Assembly: GCA_937128595.1 (NCBI GenBank)
Contig: CAKZMO010000729.1
Span: 1-48,399, forward strand
Length of the DNA stretch: 48,399 nucleotides
Origin: an uncultured cyanobacterium
GTDB taxonomy: Bacteria; Cyanobacteriota; Cyanobacteriia; CAKZMO01
Direction of reading: 5' to 3'
Below the pieces are notes generated by a model, which did not search any database, was not told the origin of the DNA, and saw only the letters and a list, made by a program, of their open reading frames with translations. Within the stretch, counting starts at the first letter, position 1; every line of letters starts with the position of its first letter. Made by a program: the position numbers and the translations under genes. This document shows, piece after piece, positions 25,617 through 35,142 of this stretch.

Positions 25617-26018
25617 ATGAAAACAGTTTTGATTGTGGAAGATGACCCTATCAACGCACGGGTTTTCTCCAAGATTTTGACCAAACGAGGAGGACTAGCT
25701 GTCAAACACACTGAAGACGTGGATGAGGTTTTGCAGATTGCTCAGTCTGGAGGAGCAGACGTTATCTTGATGGATGTTTCTCTCTCTCGCAGCTCCTACC
25801 AAGGAAGACCTGTTGACGGCATTAAGATCACGCAAATGCTTAAAGACGATCCCAATACTGCAAATCTACCCGTAATCTTAGTGACAGCCCACGCTATGCA
25901 AGGCGATCGCGAGAACTTTTTGCAACAGAGCGGCGCTGACGCCTACATTTCAAAGCCTGTCATTGATCATCAGAGCTTTGTTGACCAGATTAAGAAACTC
26001 CTCCCCGATGAAAGCTAG
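25617..26018 (+). CDS. Single-domain response regulator (DivK-like receiver)
   Basis: Starting at ATG 25617 (MKTVLIVEDDP) the protein has 133 residues and only a receiver domain: acidic pair EDD, phosphoacceptor aspartate in ILMDVSLS, threonine/alanine in VTAHAM and lysine in SKPV. The loop after the phosphoacceptor is a little longer than usual (SRSSYQGRPVDGI), as in the DivK/PleD-type receivers used in multi-step relays. GGACGAG precedes the start. A further ATG six codons upstream is possible. There is no kinase nearby, so its cognate partner is elsewhere. Confidence 0.9.
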   Translation: MKTVLIVEDDPINARVFSKILTKRGGLAVKHTEDVDEVLQIAQSGGADVILMDVSLSRSSYQGRPVDGIKITQMLKDDPNTANLPVILVTAHAMQGDRENFLQQSGADAYISKPVIDHQSFVDQIKKLLPDES

Positions 26019-26388
26019 GATCAAGTGCAGACTGTGACTCACTTCGTTTGAGAAGCTACTTACTTACAGAACTTACTCAAAGGTTGAGTTGAATCTTGCT
26101 GGATTATCTCACCAGCCACAGTCGATATCAAGGCATTCTGGGCAAGCTGCTACGCCTGCCATGATAGCGAATAGTTTGTGAAGGAGTGGGTTGGCGAGGA
26201 AGACAGCACAGAGAGAAATGCATGGTTGACCCAGCTCTAGAGCAACTTTATAACGGGTTACTTGGATGAATTAAGTTCAATTGTACTATAAAGTCAATCC
26301 GCAGATGCGATCGCTTTTGAGGCTCCGGGCAAAGGTTTAGACTGAGACACGGCAAAGATGACGTGAATAGAAAAGGCTAGGTGTATTA
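26019..26388. other. Intergenic region, no supported gene
   Basis: A short stretch near 26180-26280 reads as a protein-like phrase with an in-frame stop, too short to assign. No RNA or terminator is clear. Confidence 0.4.
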
Positions 26389-27600
26389 GTGATCAGGCTG
26401 AAGCGATGGTACGTAATGGGACTGACGACTCTGGTAGGAGGGGCGATCGCCCTTTTGCTTTCTCTATCTCAGGGGTCGCAGGCTCAGGAACCGACATCAG
26501 AACCCGCCAACTTGTTCGACCTTATTTCCCCTGACGAACCGTCAACAGTGATGGATGCTCCAGAGGTGCGGGGGGTATGGCTGACCAACATCGACAGCGA
26601 TGTCTTGTTTTCCTCGTCTCATTTGAAAGCAAGTCTTGAGCAGCTTGCCCAGATCCACTTCAACACGGTCTATCCATCAGTTTGGAATTGGGGCTACACG
26701 CTTTTTCCAAGTCCTGTGGCTGAAGAGGCGCTTGGCGTAGAGGTTGATCCCCATCCGGCATTACAACAACGAGACATGTTGGCAGAAGCCGTGGAGGAAG
26801 GGCATCGTCTGGGTTTGGCAGTGATTCCTTGGTTCGAATTTGGGCTGATGGTGCCGTCTTATTCAGAACTTGCACGTCGCCATCCCGATTGGATCACGGC
26901 TCGTGAAGATGGCTCAACCGTTGTCATGCAAGGGCGGCATCCTCGTCGCTGGCTGAATCCGTTACACCCCCAGGTTCAAGACTTTTTGGTTGATCTCGTC
27001 GCCGATGTTGTTACCCGCTATGACGTGGATGGCATTCAGCTCGATGATCATTTTGGGATGCCCATTGAATTGGGATATGACCCCTATACCGTTGCGCAGT
27101 ACCAGGCCGAACATGACGGGGATGATCCTCCGAGCGATCGCCAAGACGCAGAGTGGATTGAGTGGCGATCGCAACATGTTACCGCTCTTATGGAGCGCAT
27201 TGTCCAGCGTGTTCAGGCGATCAAACCCGACTGCATCATCTCACTGTCTCCCAATCCATCAGATTTTGCCTATCAAAACTATGCGCAAGATTGGAATAGC
27301 TGGTTAGAAAAAGGCTGGCTGGATGAGCTGATTGTTCAAGTCTATCGCTCTGATTTGTCGTCATTTACATCAGTACTAGACGACTCAACGCTTCAGGCCC
27401 AGCGCCAGCAGACGCTGACCAGTATAGGAATTCTGACCGGGCTCAAAAATAGTCCTACACCAGCCCCACAAATTCGTGAGCAGGTTGAGACCGCGCGCGA
27501 TCGCCAATATAGTGGCGTCTCTTTCTTCTTTTACGAGTCTCTGGGCGATCGCAACGAGTTTTATCAGAGCTTGTTTCCACATCCTGCTCCCCGAACATGA
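26389..27600 (+). CDS. Secreted glycosyl hydrolase-like 10 (GHL10/DUF187) protein
   Basis: The 403-aa protein has a signal peptide (RLKRW basic start, hydrophobic core, cut near SQAQ) and a GHL10 TIM-barrel seen from VRGVWLTNIDSDVLF through LAVIPWFEFGLM, DVVTRYDVDGIQLDDHFGMP and IQQRVQAIKPDC. The LDDHF motif carries the family's acidic residues. Members of this group in Gram-negative bacteria, such as YngK/DigH-like enzymes, can cleave peptidoglycan glycan strands lacking stem peptides, and the same role is plausible here. The start is GTG with AGG 7 bp upstream. The C-terminus lacks extra domains. Neighbouring genes are not functionally tied to it. Confidence 0.85.
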   Translation: MIRLKRWYVMGLTTLVGGAIALLLSLSQGSQAQEPTSEPANLFDLISPDEPSTVMDAPEVRGVWLTNIDSDVLFSSSHLKASLEQLAQIHFNTVYPSVWNWGYTLFPSPVAEEALGVEVDPHPALQQRDMLAEAVEEGHRLGLAVIPWFEFGLMVPSYSELARRHPDWITAREDGSTVVMQGRHPRRWLNPLHPQVQDFLVDLVADVVTRYDVDGIQLDDHFGMPIELGYDPYTVAQYQAEHDGDDPPSDRQDAEWIEWRSQHVTALMERIVQRVQAIKPDCIISLSPNPSDFAYQNYAQDWNSWLEKGWLDELIVQVYRSDLSSFTSVLDDSTLQAQRQQTLTSIGILTGLKNSPTPAPQIREQVETARDRQYSGVSFFFYESLGDRNEFYQSLFPHPAPRT

Positions 27601-27734
27601 CGTTCTGCTGGTAGAGATCTGTCAGGCCAAGATTCCACCTCGTGCCTTCTTCCAGAGAGCATAAGATTGAATATGTTAGCGATGCGAATCAGGAAGTTTC
27701 CACAAGTCCAAACCTCTAACCAGACTAACGCTCA

Positions 27735-29492
27735 TTAGCCACTCAACAACGCTTCAACAAATTCGTAGCTAGAGAAAGGCCGCAAGTCCTCGATGCCTTC
27801 TCCAGCGCCAATAAACCGGATGGGCAGTCCTAGCTGCTTCACAACAGCCAAAGCAACTCCTCCTTTTGCAGTTCCATCGAGCTTGGTGAGCACGACGCCA
27901 CTCAAACTTGCAGCTTCGGAAAAGACCTCTGCTTGCCGCAATCCGTTTTGTCCTAAAGTTGCATCTAGAACAAGTAGAGACTCTACTTTGGCATCCGGAG
28001 CCTTCTTATCGACAATGCGCCGAATCTTACTAAGCTCATCCATTAGGTTTTTCTTGTTCTGAAGTCGTCCCGCCGTATCCACCAGCAGCAACTCGGTATG
28101 ACGAGATTTTGCTGCTTCAATGCCGTCATAAACGACCGCAGCCGGGTCAGTATTTTTTCCAGGGTTCGAAATAACATCTACGCTGCTTCGTTGCCCCCAG
28201 ATTTTTACCTGTTCTACGGCGGCGGCTCGAAAGGTATCTGCCGCAGCGATTAGGCAGCTGTACTCGGACTTGCGAGCAAGATGGGCGAGTTTTCCGATTG
28301 TTGTCGTTTTGCCTGCCCCATTGACCCCCGTCATCAACCAGATGTTGAGCGTATCTTTTTCCGGGGCAAATGCTTGCTCGTAGTCTTTCTCGTAAGGCTG
28401 ATCGAGCATTTTACGAAGAATTTCTTTCAGATAACTAATAGCTTCTTCGGGAGGCAAGGCTTCTTGTCGAAGGCGCTGTTGAAGAGCATCGATCACATAG
28501 TCTGTGGCTTCAATGCCGACATCGGCCTGAAGCAACAGTGCTTCGATTTCCATGACCGCATCTTGATTGAGCGGCCCCTGTCCCACGATGCCACGCAGCT
28601 GGTTGATCAGGCTTCGACGGGTTTTGCCCAATCCTTGCCGCAGTCGCTTCAGCCAGGTGATTTCTTCTACTGAAATGTCCTCAGGCCGACGACCTTGAGC
28701 CGCCAAAACACCGGCTGACCAAATGAAGTTGTCATCAAATCCTTCATCTGAAACCAGGTCGGAAGAATCGGGAGGCGACGGAGATTCAGGTTCAACTTCC
28801 TCAATCGCTGTCGCTTTAAGTCGCTCTAGTCGGTCTAGTCGTTCAGTCTCGGCTTTCGCCCAAAACGGAAGCGTACTATCCGATGCAGTCCCTTCGGGGA
28901 TCGCTCCGTCGAGTGCCGAGACTTCGACAGCATCTCCAGAACTATCTTCGTGAGACAGCTCATCGGGCGTTGCCTTATGAGGTGGTTCATCGGGCGTTGC
29001 CTCACTCCGATCTGCTGTAGATGAGACAACGTCGGTAGTCTCTTCAGCAGCAGGCGACAGAGACTCTGAAGAGGGTTCGACCTCAGCAACAGTCTCCGGA
29101 ATATTGTTTTCTATGTCAGTCTCATCAGCTTCTTCACCAACTTCTTCCGGTGACAGCTTTTGTGACTCTTCTGGAGCAACTTGAGCTGAAGATTCAGATT
29201 CAGATGTCCGATTGTCAGAAGCAGGCTCAGAAGATTCAGTCGCAGCTTCAGAGCTAGACGGCTCAGGCTCAGGCTCGGTTTGAGCCGCCTTCTGCTTCTG
29301 AATATTTTGATAGGCAACCTTAGCCCAGCTGAGATAGTCTTCATCGACCGCAGATTTTTCAGAACTATCGTCACCTGAATCGGGGCGATCGCCATCAGCT
29401 TCGGCTTGGGGTTTTTCCGTTTCTTTAGCCTCCGGTGGAGAGGCAGCCGGAGTTGCATCACTTTTACGGGTAAACCAGTTAAACGGAGCCAT
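27735..29492 (-). CDS. ftsY: Signal recognition particle receptor FtsY
   Basis: FtsY docks ribosome-SRP complexes at the membrane through paired GTPases. The 585-aa protein has a long acidic, low-complexity N-terminal region (about 10-250, rich in E, S, P), then a four-helix N domain (about 280-375) and the GTPase G domain: G1 GVNGAGKTTT (389-398), DTAGR and TKLDGTAKGG near the C-terminus. The acidic A-domain is longer than the ~200 residues in E. coli and probably mediates lipid contact. A short imperfect repeat (ATPDEPPHK/ATPDELSHE) lies near 165-182. The ATG start is clear. Confidence 0.95.
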   Translation of the reverse strand: MAPFNWFTRKSDATPAASPPEAKETEKPQAEADGDRPDSGDDSSEKSAVDEDYLSWAKVAYQNIQKQKAAQTEPEPEPSSSEAATESSEPASDNRTSESESSAQVAPEESQKLSPEEVGEEADETDIENNIPETVAEVEPSSESLSPAAEETTDVVSSTADRSEATPDEPPHKATPDELSHEDSSGDAVEVSALDGAIPEGTASDSTLPFWAKAETERLDRLERLKATAIEEVEPESPSPPDSSDLVSDEGFDDNFIWSAGVLAAQGRRPEDISVEEITWLKRLRQGLGKTRRSLINQLRGIVGQGPLNQDAVMEIEALLLQADVGIEATDYVIDALQQRLRQEALPPEEAISYLKEILRKMLDQPYEKDYEQAFAPEKDTLNIWLMTGVNGAGKTTTIGKLAHLARKSEYSCLIAAADTFRAAAVEQVKIWGQRSSVDVISNPGKNTDPAAVVYDGIEAAKSRHTELLLVDTAGRLQNKKNLMDELSKIRRIVDKKAPDAKVESLLVLDATLGQNGLRQAEVFSEAASLSGVVLTKLDGTAKGGVALAVVKQLGLPIRFIGAGEGIEDLRPFSSYEFVEALLSG

Positions 29493-29724
29493 ACATCTTC
29501 CTCAACATTGCCAGACTCTAAGACGGAAATGCCTACACAACGTAGCCGTAGGCATGGGATTAAGAATCCGAATGTCCATCAGACCTGATCATAAACGAAT
29601 CAGTAACGCCTGTTTCTCTGTTGGGAAAGCTTGATATTACGAATAAGTCGTCGATGCACGCTTTACGCAGCCCAATTCTGTATGAAATGTAGCGCTGCTC
29701 AGTATTTCGGTGATGGAAAGCGCG

Positions 29725-29753
29725 GGTGGCGTAGCTCAGTGGGATTGAGCGAG
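29725..29753 (+). other. tRNA 5'-half-like fragment
   Basis: The DNA contains GTAGCTCAGTGGGATTGAGCG, 1 longer than a D-arm (split here: GTAGCTCAG, TGGGATT, GAGCG), just as in the start of tRNA genes. No anticodon or T-arm follows; the STAS gene's stop is at 29770. It may be a decayed tRNA or chance. Confidence 0.3.
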
Positions 29754-29769
29754 ATGAAATGAACATAAA

Positions 29770-30105
29770 CTACGCCGCTTTAGGGTAAGGCTGTATCTCC
29801 TGCTGAAAGTCTTCGATGGTCTCATAGATTTGGAAAAGAGCATCTGTGCTACTCACTTCCATCAGCATACGAGCTTGACCACTTAGACCACACAATCCCA
29901 ACTTTGCGCCTGCCTTCTGAGCACGATTGTGAGCGATAATCAGGGCTCCCAAACCGCGACTATCCATAAAAAGAACACGCTGGAAGTCAATCACCAAATG
30001 TTTAGCTCCCAATTCCAGAGTTTCACTCACCCAGGTGGTCAGAGCGACTGATTCGATAGCACTGAGAATGTGGGAAGAGGGTCGATAAAAACTAAGGTTT
30101 TCCAT
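29770..30105 (-). CDS. STAS-domain anti-sigma factor antagonist
   Basis: From ATG 30105 the protein is 111 residues of a single STAS domain, with the phosphorylatable serine in the DSRGLGAL loop (about residue 54). Such proteins take part in partner switching: the unphosphorylated form releases a target by binding an anti-sigma-like kinase. I prefer this ATG to the GTG five codons upstream, because the only ribosome-binding site (GGAG) overlaps that GTG and is better spaced from the ATG. No RsbW-type kinase or PP2C phosphatase is in the window, so it is an orphan here. Confidence 0.85.
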   Translation of the reverse strand: MENLSFYRPSSHILSAIESVALTTWVSETLELGAKHLVIDFQRVLFMDSRGLGALIIAHNRAQKAGAKLGLCGLSGQARMLMEVSSTDALFQIYETIEDFQQEIQPYPKAA

Positions 30106-30880
30106 TTTCTGAAGGCTCACTCCAAAGACAATTTAAGAAGGTCTTATGGCGATCGCCCTGATTCTTGCAATCCAGACTCAGTTAAACCCATTCGTTTGAA
30201 TACAAAACCGCTACGGCTCGATTCTGAAACGAAGAGTCTGACTTGTGTACATCGGTAGAACCTGCTTATAGCTGTTCTTACCCATGCACTCGATTCGGTC
30301 ACTCTTAAAATTTAGCGACAGAAGGTTATCGACGACACCTTTTTGCCGTGTAATTACAGAGACTTGATAAACAGATAAAAATTTGTTGGTTTTGCAACCA
30401 ACTCACTTCACATCTTCAAAAATTAAGGTACTGATATGGGGAACTGTTGCCCTAGCTCAAGAGTCTAAACTACGAATCGAACACCTGCAAAGCGATTAGA
30501 GGATTGTTGTGCCCCGGTAGTGTAGCTCTGAGTTCACTCTGAATTGTTTTTATCGAAACGCCAACAAGCCTCTTTAGAGACTACATCACAGCAGATAGTG
30601 ATGTTTTCCGTGAAACCACATGTTAGCTATTCCTATCTTTGAGAAAATCCGAATATTTTCTTTGAGAAAATCCGAATATTTATGCATGCGCTCAAAAGTA
30701 GAGATGGTGAGCATTTTGCATGCACATAACATGCCTTTCGAACCAGAATAACAGGTTCAAGAAGTCTGAGAACTAAAAATTCCTGTACTTGTTGATTCAA
30801 ATTTTGCCGTGGGCTTAATAAGACATACCTCGTTCAGATGTATTTCTATCTGACACCATCTTCACTTTCGGACGGCATCT
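30106..30880. other. Long intergenic region upstream of radC
   Basis: No gene is supported. It holds the divergent promoters of the STAS gene and radC and a perfect 23-bp tandem duplication (annotated separately), followed by several GCATGC words (near 30684 and 30718). Confidence 0.5.
30636..30681. repeat. Perfect tandem duplication of 23 bp
   Basis: Two identical head-to-tail 23-bp units (30636-30658, 30659-30681) with the core TTTGAGAAAATCCGAATATT. They lie 200 bp upstream of radC in AT-rich DNA and could be a paired protein-binding site or a recent slippage product. Confidence 0.9.
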
Positions 30881-31612
30881 ATGACATATCAATTGAGGGT
30901 AACTGACTTACCTCAAAGCGAGCGCCCTCGTGAACGAATGCTAGCCCAGGGATCAAGACATCTATCCACTGCTGAGCTTTTAGCAATTCTTTTAGGCACG
31001 GGACAAGGTCCAGGAAAACTCTCTGCCGTAGGCTTAGGGCACTATATCTTGCAAAAACTGGGGCAAGATCAGCGAGATGCCCTTGCTATCTTGAGAGATG
31101 TCAATGCTCAAGAACTCATGGATATTCCAGGTGTAGGCGAAGCAAAAGCATGTTCAATATTGGCTGCAATCGAGCTGGGCAAAAGAGTTTTGGCCTCCCG
31201 TCCACCTGAAGCCATTGTGATTGACGATCCGGCGATCGCGGCCTCAATTTTGAGCAACGACCTCATGTGGCAATCGCAGGAGCGATTCGCGGTGCTGCTG
31301 CTTGATATCAAACATCGCGTCCTTGGGGTTCGGGTGATTACGATCGGAACAGCTACAGAAACTCTGGCTCATCCAAGAGAAATATTTCGTGAAGTCATTC
31401 GTCACGGAGCCACCCGAGTCATCGTTGCTCACAACCATCCTTCTGGCAGCGTAGATCCAAGTCCTGAAGATATTCACCTCACTCGCCAATTGCTCATGGG
31501 CGCACAGTACCTAGGCATTCCTATTCTGGATCATCTCATCCTCGGAAATGGGGATCACGCGAGTCTCAGACAAAAAACCGATCTATGGATCGAATACCCG
31601 CAGGGCGATTGA
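30881..31612 (+). CDS. radC: RadC-family JAB domain protein
   Basis: The 243-aa protein has the usual RadC order: N-terminal ER-rich start (RERML), helix-hairpin-helix part ([11 protein letters not shown], about 80-90), and the C-terminal MPN/JAB metalloprotease-like domain with zinc ligands H184, H186 and D197 in HNHPSG and DPSPED. E134 (QERF) fits the catalytic acid. RadC was once linked to DNA repair but its reaction is unresolved; the metal site suggests hydrolase activity. Length matches the family. It precedes the AUU-start STAS gene by about 230 bp, on the same strand. Confidence 0.93.
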   Translation: MTYQLRVTDLPQSERPRERMLAQGSRHLSTAELLAILLGTGQGPGKLSAVGLGHYILQKLGQDQRDALAILRDVNAQELMDIPGVGEAKACSILAAIELGKRVLASRPPEAIVIDDPAIAASILSNDLMWQSQERFAVLLLDIKHRVLGVRVITIGTATETLAHPREIFREVIRHGATRVIVAHNHPSGSVDPSPEDIHLTRQLLMGAQYLGIPILDHLILGNGDHASLRQKTDLWIEYPQGD

Positions 31613-31842
31613 CCCATCAATTGGCAACGTAGTGAAGCCTGCGCTTTCTATAGTTGAAACTTATAGGAAAAAGCTTTCTTCATCATCTATTACGATGAAA
31701 GTGTAGCCGAGTCTAGGGTTGCAGAGCAATCCTACCTTGCTCTATACTATAGCCTCCAGTCAAAAGCTTAAGTTCTTGACTGGCTAAACTGTGTTGATGG
31801 GTCATCAAACGCTGATGAGTTATCAAGGATAAGGAGGACATT

Positions 31843-32208
31843 ATTCCTGAACCACTTACCCTAACCGTAAGTTTGAGAGGCACTCGCGAAGTTAGGGAGA
31901 CTTGCCAACTATTTCGACTTGCTGGACTTTTAGATGCTTTTTCAGAGCCAACGTTCCGAAAGGTAATGGAAAAGTTTGTCGAAGAAAGCCCCAAGAATTT
32001 GATTCTTGACCTCTCCCAGATTGATTTCATTGATAGTTCAGGTTTGGGTGCCCTCGTCCAGCTGGCTAAAAAAGCACAGACTGCCGATGGAACTCTCCAA
32101 GTCGTCACGAATCCTCGTGTTACTCAGACGGTGAAACTTGTTCGTCTAGAAAAATTTTTGGCATTGCAACCTTCTGTGGACGATGCTCTCAAAAATGTTG
32201 AGAACTAA
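31843..32208 (+). CDS. STAS-domain anti-sigma factor antagonist, probable AUU start
   Basis: The 121-residue reading begins at ATT 31843, 5 bp after a perfect AAGGAGG (31831-31837). No ATG, GTG or TTG lies in frame between that site and the stop at 31816; the first conventional start, TTG 31873, removes the first β-strand of the STAS fold (residues LTLTVSLRG). The STAS core is clear: QLFRLAGLLDAFSE and the DSSGLGALVQL loop with the conserved serine. Like the STAS gene at 29770, its kinase partner is not in the window. AUU starts, as in infC, are sensitive to initiation factor 3. Confidence 0.8.
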   Translation: MPEPLTLTVSLRGTREVRETCQLFRLAGLLDAFSEPTFRKVMEKFVEESPKNLILDLSQIDFIDSSGLGALVQLAKKAQTADGTLQVVTNPRVTQTVKLVRLEKFLALQPSVDDALKNVEN

Positions 32209-32555
32209 CTGACTCGCCAACTTGCCCTTGCTATCTCAGTGCATAGGCAAGCTCTTTGGAAAAGTCCGAAGGTTCTAGTGGCTTAAGCAGTTTTAGTGGC
32301 TTAAGCAAAGTAGCAGCTTATTTGCACAACAGAGTAAACAACTATTGTGTAGCGTTCAAAAGAAAACGCTACTCTTAGTTCATTGAGTTAGCGGTCTCAA
32401 GATGGATTTAGCTGTTACCACGGTCCTTGCAAAGCATCTTTTGTATAGGAGAGTGGCTAGATAGCCTGCTGTCAGCATCTTTTTGAGAAGAACCCTTCCA
32501 AGTAGGCTTTCTGTTTGTGGTTAATGTACGGTTTTTGTAGCTGAGGCAAATTAGG
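32209..32555. other. Intergenic region with short direct repeat
   Basis: No gene or RNA is recognised. TAGTGGCTTAAGCA occurs twice 18 bp apart (32276-32289 and 32294-32307). Confidence 0.5.
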
Positions 32556-32984
32556 GTGGTGACTCCTGCCGAAATTCGGAGACTTTCCCCATCGGCATTT
32601 GCATATATTGGAGATGCAGTTTATGAACTCTACGTTCGGCTGCATTTTTTAATGCCACCCAAGCGACTCAAAAGTTACCATGGGCTGGTTGTTGAATGGG
32701 TCAGAGCTGAGCATCAGTCACAGCAGTTGCGATCGCTCGAACCGCTTTTGACATTAGATGAGCTTGATTTAGTACGCAGAGGACGAAATGCGACTACTAA
32801 GTCTCCTCGACGAGTTGATCTTGAAACCTATCAGCGTGCAACTGGCTTTGAAGCCTTGATCGGGTATCTCTACCTAACGGATCCGGAAAGACTTTCAGAA
32901 CTCATTAAGCATTTGTCTATCATCCCTTCAGACGCAGATTCTAATCCTCCTCATCTATCAGGAATAACGCATCATGACTCCTAA
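32556..32984 (+). CDS. mrnC: Mini-ribonuclease III
   Basis: Mini-III matures 23S rRNA ends by cleaving its double-stranded stalk. The 142-aa protein is an RNase III catalytic domain without a dsRNA-binding domain, with the conserved [12 protein letters not shown] (catalytic aspartate and glutamate), the RRGRNA turn and [11 protein letters not shown] helix. The start is GTG (GTG GTG pair at 32556 and 32559). It overlaps rlmB by 11 bp, a sign of translational coupling of two 23S rRNA-processing genes. Confidence 0.92.
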   Translation: MVTPAEIRRLSPSAFAYIGDAVYELYVRLHFLMPPKRLKSYHGLVVEWVRAEHQSQQLRSLEPLLTLDELDLVRRGRNATTKSPRRVDLETYQRATGFEALIGYLYLTDPERLSELIKHLSIIPSDADSNPPHLSGITHHDS

Positions 32985-34137
32985 ACGCCCCTACTCTAGA
33001 GATAGTAAGCCGTCTCCTAAACTACGTCCACGGCAATCTGATTCACGTCCTCAAGGAAAAAAGTCATTCAAATCCAGACCTGATAAACCTCGGTTCAAAG
33101 ATTCTCAGTCAGAGACATCTGATTCGTCAGACTCAAAACCGTATCGCTCAGGCTATTCAAAATCAGCGCATTCAAAGCCCAGTCCGCCGAAACCAGGGCG
33201 ATCGCGCAATGAGCAAGGGGGCGATCGCCGCTCTCGTTCATCAGAGTCACAACCGTGGAAACGTCATTCAAGTTCGGGCTCAGACCGAAGACGAGAAGAG
33301 TGGAATGGCGATCGCTCTCGACGCGATTCATATTCAGATCACGATCCCCAAACAGAGGAAGAAGATTCAGATCTCATCTATGGGCGACATTCTGTGTTGG
33401 CTGCCTTAGAAGGAAAACGTCCACTTAATCGAATCTGGATTACAGCCCGTCTCCGCTACGATCCCCGTTTTTTCACCTTGATTTCACAGGCAAAAGAAGA
33501 GGGGACGGTTATCGATGAAGTCGGTTTCGAACGGCTCAATCAAGTCACCAAAGGCAAATTGCATCAGGGCATTGCTGCTCAATCGACTCCCTATGCTTAT
33601 TTGGATCTATCAGAGTTAGTTGATCGGGCAAAACAATCGACCCAGCATCCTGTTTTAATTGCTGCAGATGGAATCACCGATCCCCACAACTTGGGTGCAA
33701 TTATCCGCACGGCTGAAGCAATCGGCGCGCAAGGAGTCATTATTCCTCAACGTCGTGCCGCTGGTGTTACGTCTACAGTCGCAAAAGTAGCTGCCGGAGC
33801 CCTTGAGAGTTTACCCATTGCGAGAGTGGTTAATCTTGCCCAATCCCTGGAAGAATTGAAAACGATGGGGTTTTGGATTTATGGAACAACGTCAGAATCG
33901 GGTGACCCTACTCATGCAGTCAAATTTGATCAGTCAACCGTGATTGTCGTGGGAGCAGAGGGCGATGGCCTTGGCATGCGCACCCAGAGCTGCTGTGATG
34001 TTCTTGTTTCTGTGCCCTTGGTTGGACGAACTCAAAGTTTAAATGCTTCCGTGGCAACGGGCATGGTGCTCTACGAAATCTTTCGCCAACGATGGGCAAA
34101 CACATTTCGCATCAGCTCTTTACAATCGGAAGAGTAA
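32974..34137 (+). CDS. rlmB: 23S rRNA (guanosine-2'-O-)-methyltransferase RlmB
   Basis: RlmB methylates the ribose of G2251 in the ribosomal P-loop. The 387-aa protein begins with a long basic, serine-rich, disordered extension (about 1-130). A SpoU substrate-binding domain (about 132-215, from [15 protein letters not shown]) follows, then the knotted SPOUT catalytic domain with [23 protein letters not shown] and [21 protein letters not shown]. All three SPOUT motifs are intact. The extension is much longer than in E. coli and probably helps RNA binding. It overlaps mrnC. Confidence 0.93.
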   Translation: MTPKRPYSRDSKPSPKLRPRQSDSRPQGKKSFKSRPDKPRFKDSQSETSDSSDSKPYRSGYSKSAHSKPSPPKPGRSRNEQGGDRRSRSSESQPWKRHSSSGSDRRREEWNGDRSRRDSYSDHDPQTEEEDSDLIYGRHSVLAALEGKRPLNRIWITARLRYDPRFFTLISQAKEEGTVIDEVGFERLNQVTKGKLHQGIAAQSTPYAYLDLSELVDRAKQSTQHPVLIAADGITDPHNLGAIIRTAEAIGAQGVIIPQRRAAGVTSTVAKVAAGALESLPIARVVNLAQSLEELKTMGFWIYGTTSESGDPTHAVKFDQSTVIVVGAEGDGLGMRTQSCCDVLVSVPLVGRTQSLNASVATGMVLYEIFRQRWANTFRISSLQSEE

Positions 34138-34240
34138 CAGAGTATAAACAAACATAAATCTTCGTGAATATAGACACAATCTATCCTCATGATCACGGAA
34201 TACAGCTTTAGCAAACGCCGATAGCGGGGAGCGAATTGTT

Positions 34241-34510
34241 ATGTGGACAAGCTTGTTGCAGACTTTAGGTCTAGCTTGGTGGGTTGAAATTAAGACGGAA
34301 CAACCTCAATGCACGTATTACTTTGGCCCATTTGCGACTAGCAACGAAGCCGAGAGCGCTCGTCCAGGCTATGTCGAAGACTTGGAAAAAGAAAACGCCC
34401 AAAATATTCGGGTGGCAATTCGAAGAGGCAAGCCTGATCAGCTGACTATTTTTGAAGAGTCGAAAGGTTCTGAAGAGGGAAGCGATCGCACACCCGCTTT
34501 CACGCTGTAG
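34241..34510 (+). CDS. DUF1816 family protein
   Basis: The 89-aa protein has the DUF1816 signature: a tryptophan-rich start (WWVEIKT), CTYYFGPF and the alternating EA...PGYVEDLE helix. The family is nearly confined to cyanobacteria, and its role is unknown; some members look CpcD/ferredoxin-reductase-linker-like, but no link is shown. The ATG start follows rlmB by about 100 bp. Confidence 0.8.
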   Translation: MWTSLLQTLGLAWWVEIKTEQPQCTYYFGPFATSNEAESARPGYVEDLEKENAQNIRVAIRRGKPDQLTIFEESKGSEEGSDRTPAFTL

Positions 34511-35142
34511 GCTTTGCTTACACTACCAATCTGATGTGAAATAGGGGCAAGCCTCCTAACCGATTTGTTGCCGTCACCCAATCAGCGCCGCTTGATGGTC
34601 AGAGCGTAAATGTCTTTCGATCTATTTTGAGGTGCAAAAATCCTTTGGCATCTCAGATTCTAATATTTTGAACTAAGTGCGGGACAGATTGCTTCTGGCT
34701 CGCGCTCTTTGTTTTGAGCTGATTCGAGAATATAATGCGTTTGAAAATAGGACTTTCGAGCATCGAATATTGGTTCAGAGCCGATGTCTTCTTGATGCCT
34801 GACACATCTCTTAAAATGACAAAAACTCGTAAGTTGTTGTTGACGTAAGGAAACCCAACACTGCCGTTAGAATCTGGCGGTGTTGGGTTTCGCAAGCTCA
34901 ACCGCAACCTACATCATCCAAGACTCTGACCATAAAACAAGATATGTCAGGCAGCCAGGGTGTTCTCTTGATAGGTTCTAGAGTTGCTTGATTGAGTTAA
35001 TCGAGGATCGCAGAGTGCAGACCTTAAAGAAAACCAAGTAAATGTCCAGAGTCGAGCCAGCATTCGCTAAAGTTGAAACTGAAGTAGGGCAGCTCGGCAT
35101 TGTCGTTGCTAGAGTGGCGGATGTTCCTATGGAACGCTGCTC
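34511..35142. other. Long intergenic region with dispersed hairpin repeat
   Basis: About 630 bp with no supported gene. A hairpin (15-bp arms 34851-34865 and 34876-34890, one G-U) carries the AAACCCAACA/TGTTGGGTTT words common in cyanobacterial dispersed repeats, followed by CAACCGCAACCTAC. It may work as a terminator or be a repeat copy. Confidence 0.55.

Noticed and set aside
26180..26280. Protein-like phrase with internal stop (possible transposase or signalling relic)
   Set aside because: Too short and broken to assign to any family.
34653..34907. Minus-strand 84-codon ORF
   Set aside because: It contains the dispersed hairpin repeat and lacks domain resemblance.
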